From Caloramator quimbayensis (GTDB lineage Bacteria > Bacillota > Clostridia > Clostridiales > Caloramatoraceae), in the NCBI RefSeq assembly GCF_900167605.1, contig NZ_FUYH01000016.1, forward strand, positions 1 through 59,773: a DNA stretch of 59,773 nt, read 5' to 3'. Below are positions 53,570 through 59,773 of the stretch, one piece after another. A program made the position numbers and the translations under genes. How positions within the stretch are numbered: position 1 is the stretch's first letter; every line of letters starts with the position of its first letter. The notes below the pieces were generated by a model. It saw only the letters and a program-made list of their open reading frames with translations, searched no databases and had not been told where the DNA came from.

Positions 53570-55711
53570 ATGAAAAGACTTGCTCTTTATTTATATCCAT
53601 TTTTTATTTTAGGAATTTTATTTTATAGTAGCAGAAACTTTTTTTATTTAGGTGCAGTATTATCTGCACTGTTTTTTATGATATATAAAAAGAAAAAATG
53701 GCTTGGAATTTTTATTGCTGCTTTTTTTATAATTGGTATTACAGCAGCATATGTTCATGGAAATATTTATAATAATAAATATAAAATTATAAAATCCTTA
53801 AATATTTTAGAAGGTTTCGTTGTTGAGAAAAACAGAGAAAGCTATATAGTAAAAAATTTTGATTGCAATTATAGAATTCAGCTTAAAGTATATGGAAAGA
53901 AAGATATTAATGCTGGAGATTATATAAAGTTTACGGGAGAGATAAAAAATAAACCATATTATAAAAATCTAATAATGAATGCATATAGCATAAATGCTTA
54001 TGTTAATTGTTATAATTATGAGATTCAGAAAACAAAAAGAAATAACATTATAACTATACCTATTAGAGTCAAATATAGAATTATTGATAAACTTTTAAGT
54101 ATGGACAATGTTGGAGGATCATTTATTTGCGGCCTTATATTTGGGTATGATGATGATATGAGTTATGAAGACAGAGAAAATTTTAATCAGCTTGGAATAT
54201 CTCATATACTTGCCGTATCGGGTTTTAATATAGGCATAATATTTTATTTTATAAAGTTTATTTTAAGAAATGCTCCGTCTAAGCTTAGGTATTCTATAAG
54301 CATTATATTTTGTTTAATTTATACATTTCTTTCAGGCTTTCAGCCATCTATTATACGAGCCTTTTTATTAATTGTTTTGGTTACAACTTCTAAAATTTTA
54401 AATAGAATGAATGATTCTTTAAGTATACTGACAATCGCTGGATATATAATGCTTATTTTTAATAGTTACTTTATATATAACGCAGGTTTTTTACTTTCAT
54501 TCTCTGCTACTTACGGAATTATTGTGTTAGATGGGAAAATCAAAGATATAATTCCTGAAAAATTAAAATTATTTAAAGATGAGATTTCGGTTGCATTGTC
54601 TGCTTTTTTAGCAACTTTTCCTATTGTTATCTGGTATAATGGATATATATCATTAATATCAGTTGTAGTAAATATTTTGATATCTCCCTTTATTGCGTTG
54701 CTTACAGTATTCAGCTTTATTACCACAATAATTTATGTTATTATTAAAGTCGATTTTATTTTTTATCCAGTTTTATATTTAGGCGGTTTATTTATAAATA
54801 TTGTAAAAATTTTAACTAAAATAAACTTAATATGGACAACAGGAAGACCCAGTTTAACATTTATAATACTTTATTATGCTTTTATTATTCTTACTTTCAA
54901 ACTTGTAAAAATAAAGATAAAAAATATATATTTAAATTTAATAAAGTATTTATTTGCATTTTGTATAATTTTTAGTTTGTTTTATCATCCTCCATTATTA
55001 AAAATTCATTTCCTAAACGTGGGACAGGGAGACAGTATATTTATTGAAACTCCTGAAAGATACTCTATATTAATAGATACAGGACCAGCTTTTATGGATT
55101 ATTGTGCTGCGAAAGATGTAGTAGTACCATATATAAAAAGATGCGGATATAATAAAATTAATCTTTTGATTTTAACCCATATGCATTCAGACCATGCAGG
55201 AGGGCTTGAATATATTATTAAAAATTTTAATGTTGATAGTCTCTTAACATATAAAAATCCTGAGGATAATAAATATGATTTTGTTGAATTGTCATCAGGT
55301 GATAGAATAAAAATAAAGGATTTAATAATAGATATACTTTATCCTGATGCAGAAAAAGATAATACTTTAAATGGCAACGAAACCTGTCTTGTTATGAATG
55401 TAAAATATAAAAAATATTCAATGCTTTTAACTGCCGATGCACAAAGGGATGTTATGGATAATATTTTGGGACAGTTCGATGTCGTAAAGATACCTCATCA
55501 TGGTTCAGCAGAATCCTTAAGTTATAAGATGCTTGACAACAGTAAAATATCCACTGCAATTATTAGCGTTGGTAAAAATAACTTTAATCATCCATCACAA
55601 AAGGTAATAAAAGCTTTAACAGAAAGAGGAATAAAAGTTTTTAGAACCGATGAATACGGGAATATAACTATTGAAACCCTTGGAGAAGGCTATAAAATTT
55701 ATTTTAGGTGA
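53570..55711 (+). CDS. comEC: DNA uptake channel ComEC/Rec2
   Basis: 713 residues. N-terminal helices, an OB-like DUF4131 region about 60-150, the competence membrane domain about 165-440 (FNQLGISHILAVSGFNIGII, SGFQPSIIRAFLLI), and a metallo-beta-lactamase domain about 480-713 with NVGQGDSIFIETP, LIDTG, LTHMHSDHAGG and KIPHHGS. It transports single-stranded DNA and is thought to degrade the other strand. comEA is at 39221, so two uptake genes are present. Confidence 0.94.
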   Translation: MKRLALYLYPFFILGILFYSSRNFFYLGAVLSALFFMIYKKKKWLGIFIAAFFIIGITAAYVHGNIYNNKYKIIKSLNILEGFVVEKNRESYIVKNFDCNYRIQLKVYGKKDINAGDYIKFTGEIKNKPYYKNLIMNAYSINAYVNCYNYEIQKTKRNNIITIPIRVKYRIIDKLLSMDNVGGSFICGLIFGYDDDMSYEDRENFNQLGISHILAVSGFNIGIIFYFIKFILRNAPSKLRYSISIIFCLIYTFLSGFQPSIIRAFLLIVLVTTSKILNRMNDSLSILTIAGYIMLIFNSYFIYNAGFLLSFSATYGIIVLDGKIKDIIPEKLKLFKDEISVALSAFLATFPIVIWYNGYISLISVVVNILISPFIALLTVFSFITTIIYVIIKVDFIFYPVLYLGGLFINIVKILTKINLIWTTGRPSLTFIILYYAFIILTFKLVKIKIKNIYLNLIKYLFAFCIIFSLFYHPPLLKIHFLNVGQGDSIFIETPERYSILIDTGPAFMDYCAAKDVVVPYIKRCGYNKINLLILTHMHSDHAGGLEYIIKNFNVDSLLTYKNPEDNKYDFVELSSGDRIKIKDLIIDILYPDAEKDNTLNGNETCLVMNVKYKKYSMLLTADAQRDVMDNILGQFDVVKIPHHGSAESLSYKMLDNSKISTAIISVGKNNFNHPSQKVIKALTERGIKVFRTDEYGNITIETLGEGYKIYFR

Positions 55712-55737
55712 AAATTATAATTTTTAAGGTGATGAAT

Positions 55738-56817
55738 ATGATAATAAATACTTATAAAGATTTTATAAAGTGTATTTCTGAAAATAAAAAAGGCGTATAT
55801 GTTATTTGTGGACAAGAAAAAAATTTAATCAGAAAAAGCATCAAAAATATGTACGATTTAATATCGTCTTTTCCTGAAATGAATTTGGTAACTTTATCAG
55901 GTGAAGGAATTAATTCTGATTCTATATTAAACTCTTGTGAGACTCTTCCGTTTTTTTCTGATAGAAAATTGATTCATATAAAAAATCCTGATTTTTTTAA
56001 GAAAAGCAAAAAAGATAATAGTTTAGACAAAGCGAGTACTGAATCAAATTATAAAGATAATGATGACGTAATAGACAAAGCGTTATATAGGGATACATAT
56101 TCATTTTTAAACAATTATATTTTAAATCTGCCAGAAAATATAATACTTCTTATATCCTATGAGGATGATGTTGATTTAAATAATAAATTTATTACTTCTG
56201 TAAAAAACATAGGATATCTTGTACAATATAAACTATTAAAATCTAAAGAACTTGAAGAAGTTGCATATGATATGTTTAAAGAGAGAGGAAAAGAAATTAA
56301 AAAAGCTGAAATCGCATATTTAACATCTGATATTTCATCAATAGATGAACTTGAAGTAGAAGTGGATAAGATTTGTGCATATGCATTAGAGGTTAAAGTT
56401 ATAACAAAGGAGCATATCGATGCTGTAACTTCAAAGAGTATAGAGAGCAATATTTTTAAATTAATAGATGCTATTATAAAGAAAAATGCTGATATAGCTG
56501 AAAATATATTAAATTCGTTATTGTTTCAAGGAGAAAATCATCTTATAATACTTTCTATGATAATAAGGCAATATAGATTGATTTATAACGTTAAAAGATA
56601 CCTGCTCCTTGGGAAAAATCACTCCGAAATAAAAAATATATTAAAAATTAAAAATGATATTGTTTTTAAAAATCTAATAAATCAGTCAAACAGCATAAAT
56701 TTTAAAATATTAAAAAAAGCATTTGATATATGTCTTGAAACAGATTTTAATATAAAGAATGGAAAGCTTTCACCAAATCTTGCACTTGAAATGCTGATAG
56801 TTGAATTATGCAAATAA
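55738..56817 (+). CDS. holA: DNA polymerase III delta subunit
   Basis: 359 residues from ATG 55738 (TAAGGTGATGAAT upstream; the longer frame from 55708 overlaps comEC). Layout as in HolA: GVYVICGQEKNLIRKSIKNM at the start, LSGEGINSDSILNSCETLPF, then the C-terminal helical collar (GENHLIILSMIIRQYRLI, SPNLALEMLIVEL). It loads the sliding clamp. comEC-holA-rpsT is a conserved Firmicutes order. Confidence 0.92.
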   Translation: MIINTYKDFIKCISENKKGVYVICGQEKNLIRKSIKNMYDLISSFPEMNLVTLSGEGINSDSILNSCETLPFFSDRKLIHIKNPDFFKKSKKDNSLDKASTESNYKDNDDVIDKALYRDTYSFLNNYILNLPENIILLISYEDDVDLNNKFITSVKNIGYLVQYKLLKSKELEEVAYDMFKERGKEIKKAEIAYLTSDISSIDELEVEVDKICAYALEVKVITKEHIDAVTSKSIESNIFKLIDAIIKKNADIAENILNSLLFQGENHLIILSMIIRQYRLIYNVKRYLLLGKNHSEIKNILKIKNDIVFKNLINQSNSINFKILKKAFDICLETDFNIKNGKLSPNLALEMLIVELCK

Positions 56818-56842
56818 AAAACACCCAAAAGGGTGTTTTTAT
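56816..56842. terminator. Bidirectional terminator between holA and rpsT
   Basis: AAAAACACCC pairs with GGGTGTTTTT (56831-56840); T-runs on both strands. Confidence 0.9.
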
Positions 56843-56853
56843 TTGCAGATTAA

Positions 56854-57126
56854 TTATTGATTTGCAGCTGTTTTATTAAGCTTTATAGCAAGTCTTGATT
56901 TCTTTCTTGCTGCATTGTTCTTATGGATAACTCCTTTAGCAGCAGCCTTATCTATTAAATGAGAAGCTTGAGATAAAAGAGCTTTTGCTTCATCATAATT
57001 TCCCTTTTCAACAGCAGCTTCGAATTTCTTTATTGCTGTCTTTATTGAAGACTTAACCATTTTATTTCTTTCTGTTCTTATTTTTGTAATTTGTATTCTT
57101 TTTATTGCGGATTTAATATTTGCCAT
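56854..57126 (-). CDS. rpsT: 30S ribosomal protein S20
   Basis: 90 residues: [40 protein letters not shown] and [20 protein letters not shown]. Binds 16S rRNA early in assembly. On the minus strand, convergent with holA and divergent from gpr, as in Bacillus. Ribosome binding site AAAGGAGGG. Confidence 0.97.
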   Translation of the reverse strand: MANIKSAIKRIQITKIRTERNKMVKSSIKTAIKKFEAAVEKGNYDEAKALLSQASHLIDKAAAKGVIHKNNAARKKSRLAIKLNKTAANQ

Positions 57127-57151
57127 CTATTTCCCTCCTTTTCAAAATTAA

Positions 57152-57236
57152 TATATAAGGGCAGATTGTGGGGAATCTGCGTACGAGTTTCTTCATTAAC
57201 AAGGGATATTATAACACTAATATTTACTTAGTTCAA
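57152..57236 (-). promoter_or_regulatory. rpsT promoter and hairpin leader
   Basis: On the minus strand TTGAAC (57231-57236), 17-base spacer, TATAAT (57208-57213). The transcribed leader contains GCAGATT / AATCTGC (57154-57173 on the plus strand) as a 7-bp stem, close to the ribosome binding site; it could serve autoregulation by S20. Confidence 0.65.
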
Positions 57237-57326
57237 GTAAAATATGGATTAAATATTATATTTATTGGTTTAGTAATAAAATAATTTGGAAAAAATATTT
57301 TTAATAGATAAAAAAGGAGGAATGTT

Positions 57327-58304
57327 ATGTTTAGTATAAGGACGGATCTTGCAGTTGAAGCTAGAGAAATATATAAAAAATCTAATAAAAGAGAAGTTCC
57401 TGGAGTTAAGGTTGATGTTGAAGAGGAGAAAGATAGCATTAAAATTACGACGGTGGAAATAGAAAATGAAGTTGGGGCTAAAATAATAGGAAAACCTGTT
57501 GGAACTTATATTACTATGGAAGTACCTAAGATTAGACATTATGATGCAGATTTTCATGATGAGTTAAGCAAGTCCTTAGCAAAACAGTTATGCAAAATAG
57601 TACAATTAAAAGAAAATCAGACAGCTTTAATAGTGGGACTGGGAAATTGGAACGTTACCCCAGACTCCCTCGGGCCAAAAGTTGTATCAAAACTTATGAT
57701 TACGAGGCATTTAAAACAATATATGCCGGATCAAATCGAAGAAGGTATTTATTCTGTTTGTGCAATTTCTCCAGGTGTACTTGGAATAACGGGCATAGAA
57801 ACCGCAGAAATAATTCAGGGAATAATTGAAAAAATAAAACCGGATGTATTAATTGCTATAGATGCTCTTTCGTCGAGAAAAATGGAAAGGGTTATATCTA
57901 CGATACAGCTTGGTAATACGGGAATAAGTCCAGGTTCAGGTGTTGGAAATAAAAGGATGGAACTCACACAAAATTCTCTTGGGATACCTGTTATTGCAAT
58001 AGGAGTTCCAACAGTAGTTGATGCTGCTACTATGTCTAATGATACTATAGACTTGATGATAGATACTTTAATTGAACAGAGTAAAGATAATAAAGAATTT
58101 TATAATATGCTCAAAAAAGTGAACAAAGAAGAAAAGTACGGCATGATAAGAGAAATATTAAATCCCTATATTGGAGATTTAATGGTAACCCCTAAAGAGA
58201 TAGACAGCCTTATTGAAGACATGTCAAAAATAATAGCAAATGGTATTAATATCTGCCTGCATCCTGCAATTGAACTTAAGGATGTAAATAGATATGTACA
58301 TTAA
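57327..58304 (+). CDS. gpr: Spore germination protease GPR
   Basis: 325 residues. A propeptide start MFSIRTDLAVEAREIYKKSN is followed by the A25 peptidase domain with ALIVGLGNWNVTPDSLGPKV, AISPGVLGITGIET, DVLIAIDALSSRKMERV and GISPGSGVGNKRMELT. It degrades small acid-soluble proteins at germination. AAGGAGG site upstream. Together with spoIIP it shows that the organism makes endospores. Confidence 0.96.
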   Translation: MFSIRTDLAVEAREIYKKSNKREVPGVKVDVEEEKDSIKITTVEIENEVGAKIIGKPVGTYITMEVPKIRHYDADFHDELSKSLAKQLCKIVQLKENQTALIVGLGNWNVTPDSLGPKVVSKLMITRHLKQYMPDQIEEGIYSVCAISPGVLGITGIETAEIIQGIIEKIKPDVLIAIDALSSRKMERVISTIQLGNTGISPGSGVGNKRMELTQNSLGIPVIAIGVPTVVDAATMSNDTIDLMIDTLIEQSKDNKEFYNMLKKVNKEEKYGMIREILNPYIGDLMVTPKEIDSLIEDMSKIIANGINICLHPAIELKDVNRYVH

Positions 58305-58339
58305 CTTAGAGTATTATTTTTCAAATACATTAAAGATTT

Positions 58340-58364
58340 AAAAGCAGCTTTGGCTGCTTTTTTG
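58340..58364 (+). terminator. Terminator after gpr
   Basis: AAAGCAGC, loop TTTG, GCTGCTTTTTT. Confidence 0.85.
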
Positions 58365-58365
58365 T

Positions 58366-58393
58366 TATATAATTTATGCCCGTTTCATATAAT
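58366..58393 (+). promoter_or_regulatory. Possible sigma-E promoter for spoIIP
   Basis: An ATA-type -35 (about 58367-58369), a 16-base spacer and CATATAAT (58386-58393) fit the mother-cell sigma-E consensus loosely. spoIIP is a known sigma-E gene in Bacillus, which supports the reading. Confidence 0.35.
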
Positions 58394-58438
58394 GTAAAGA
58401 ACTATATTCTCATGTTCAGCACAAAAGGGGATGAGGGA

Positions 58439-59590
58439 ATGAACAGAATGTACAGAGATGAAATAATAGGAAAAATCATTTTTTTTATCGCTGGTATTTA
58501 TATTCTTATAAAAATAATAATTCCTATTATTTATCCTGCGAGCATAGCTGCAGGCTTATATGATTCTTTTCAGGTATATGAAAGGATTATAGATAAATCA
58601 AATGCATATATAGAAACAGCAATGGATTATAATGATTATGAAGAAGATAAAAAAGAATTAATATCAATAATATTTAAATATTTAACAGGTATTGATATTT
58701 CAAATAATAGAAGCTATTTAACTTCTCAGATACCAATGCTTGAATTGATAGATATCACATCTTTAACTAACAAAGAAAATGGACCAGTTGTTGTTGTACC
58801 AAGAATTGTTCAGGAGGATATTGCAAATAATAGCGATAAACAATCAAATAATACTGAGCAGGGTAATAATACAAACAGCGATAATAATTCTACTAATCAA
58901 AATAATAGCAGCAATAACAATACTAACAAAACAGAAACAGAACAGAAAGTTATACCAGCAAAAACTGAACCGGTAAAAAAACTAAAGCTTGATCCTAAAA
59001 AACCTTTGGTGCTTATTTATCATACACATACAACTGAAAATTATAACCCTCAAAATAAACCAAACGAAAACTATACAACTGAATCTGATAAAGGGGTATG
59101 CAGGGTTGGTGAGGAATTAAAAAAGGAGTTGCAGGATGTTTATGGTATAGCAACAATACATGATACAACTGTACATGACCTTCCTAAAAGAGAAGGTGCA
59201 TATGCAAAGTCAAGACCAACTATACAAAAATATGTTAAAAAATATCCAAGCCTAAAAATTATAATAGATCTTCATAGAGATGGAGATGTCAGCAGAAATC
59301 GTACAACAGCTATAATTAATAATGAAAAATATGCAAGGGTAATGCTTGTTGTAGGTACAAATAATAAATATCATTCTAAAAGTGAAGTTTTTGCTAAAAA
59401 AGTTAATGGGGTTTTTGAATATTTATATCCAAACTATTCGAGAGGAATAATGTATAAAAAAGGAATATATAATCAGGACTTATCTTCAAAAATTATCTTG
59501 CTCGAAGTAGGCTCTAATGAGAACAGCCTTGATGAAGCATTAAAATCAGTTAAAGTAATTGGAAAAGTTATTTCAAAAAGTATTAATTAG
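58439..59590 (+). CDS. spoIIP: Stage II sporulation protein P (engulfment hydrolase)
   Basis: 383 residues from ATG 58439 (GAGGGA upstream). Membrane helix about 11-37, then an Asn/Gln/Ser/Thr-rich low-complexity linker (about 140-180), then the SpoIIP domain with LVLIYHTHTTENYNP, KIIIDLHRDGDVSR and KIILLEVGSNENSLDEAL, carrying the zinc-binding His and Glu residues. It cleaves peptidoglycan with SpoIID during forespore engulfment. gpr-spoIIP is the usual order, lepA normally follows. Confidence 0.94.
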   Translation: MNRMYRDEIIGKIIFFIAGIYILIKIIIPIIYPASIAAGLYDSFQVYERIIDKSNAYIETAMDYNDYEEDKKELISIIFKYLTGIDISNNRSYLTSQIPMLELIDITSLTNKENGPVVVVPRIVQEDIANNSDKQSNNTEQGNNTNSDNNSTNQNNSSNNNTNKTETEQKVIPAKTEPVKKLKLDPKKPLVLIYHTHTTENYNPQNKPNENYTTESDKGVCRVGEELKKELQDVYGIATIHDTTVHDLPKREGAYAKSRPTIQKYVKKYPSLKIIIDLHRDGDVSRNRTTAIINNEKYARVMLVVGTNNKYHSKSEVFAKKVNGVFEYLYPNYSRGIMYKKGIYNQDLSSKIILLEVGSNENSLDEALKSVKVIGKVISKSIN

Positions 59591-59621
59591 TTTTTAGATT
59601 ATGAATAAAAATGTTTTTTTA

Positions 59622-59652
59622 TTGACATAGAAGATAAAATATATGTTATAAT
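59622..59652 (+). promoter_or_regulatory. Possible promoter at the right edge
   Basis: TTGACA (59622-59627) and TATAAT (59647-59652) are separated by 19 bases, longer than ideal. The downstream gene is outside the window. Confidence 0.4.
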
Positions 59653-59705
59653 TTACTTTGATTTATTATAAGTTTAAAATCTCATCTTTGACAGTTGCGA
59701 GAAGC

Positions 59706-59752
59706 AAAAAGCCTGTAGAACCGTTGATTATCAAGGGCTCTCAGGCTTTTGT
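59706..59752 (+). terminator. Hairpin with an internal repeat-motif copy at the right edge
   Basis: AAAAGCCTG (59707-59715) pairs with CAGGCTTTT (59742-59750); inside it CCGTTGATTATCAAGGG is a near palindrome. The segment ATTATCAAGGGCTCTCAGG closely matches the phage-region copy at 2082-2100. It may be a terminator or attenuator of the edge transcript. Confidence 0.5.
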
Positions 59753-59773
59753 ATTTTTAAAAAAAGTGAGTAA

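Noticed and set aside
59687-59773. Open frame at the right edge reading TVARSKKPVEPLIIKGSQAF
   Set aside because: It runs through a hairpin with a repeat-motif copy, has no ribosome binding site, and is more likely non-coding leader; the window ends too soon to judge.

Overview
This is an AT-rich, spore-forming, anaerobic Firmicutes (class Clostridia) chromosome segment. The evidence is an electron-bifurcating [FeFe]-hydrogenase operon, a six-gene Rnf complex, a full selenocysteine locus, sporulation genes (gpr, spoIIP), and clostridial gene order around mre/min/rplU-rpmA-obg. The genus cannot be fixed from the sequence alone; a Caloramator-like or Clostridium-like relative is a guess.

Layout. 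(1) 1-6646 is the right end of a decayed prophage or integrative element. It holds an IS21-family end inserted in or next to a portal gene, a few phage small genes, a 0.9 kb gene-poor stretch with copies of a ~20-nt motif, an Ig-domain phage protein, and a large serine recombinase whose stop codon lies in the anticodon loop of a tRNA-Leu(GAG) 3' half (6642-6694). (2) 6695-9150 has an acetyltransferase, a c-di-AMP riboswitch with a NlpC/P60 cell-wall hydrolase, and a SPOR-domain membrane protein. (3) 9167-14310 is the hydrogenase operon (HndA/HydC, HATPase, HndB, HndC/HydB, HndD/HydA) behind a near-perfect Rex box. (4) 14462-25334 is the shape and division block: DUF4321, maf, radC, mreBCD, PBP2, minCDE, rodA, mgsA and an M23/SpoIVFA-like protein. 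(5) 25456-34735 runs radical SAM, DUF2344, rng, rplU, rpmA, obg, yhbY, nadD, yqeK, LCP and rsfS, with an L21 leader. (6) 34734-39802 has leuS (minus strand, leucine T-box), ridA, a D,D-carboxypeptidase and comEA. (7) 39870-44401 is selD (with in-frame UGA), selA, selB and selC (tRNA-Sec). (8) 44553-50383 has a frameshifted small coiled-coil gene, then rnfCDGEAB behind a second Rex-like site. (9) 50444-59773 has a second carboxypeptidase, a TVP38/DedA-type protein, an ECF S component, comEC, holA, rpsT, gpr, spoIIP and a promoter-like edge.

How it fits together: the hydrogenase (NADH plus reduced ferredoxin to H2) and Rnf (ferredoxin:NAD+ oxidoreductase, ion pumping) share the same electron carriers, and both have candidate Rex operators. 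The selenocysteine locus is self-contained and its SelD is itself a candidate selenoprotein. The tRNA-Leu cut by the element has the anticodon (GAG) that matches the CUC specifier of the leuS T-box 31 kb away, linking the prophage to leucyl-tRNA synthetase control. No CRISPR array and no rRNA were seen.
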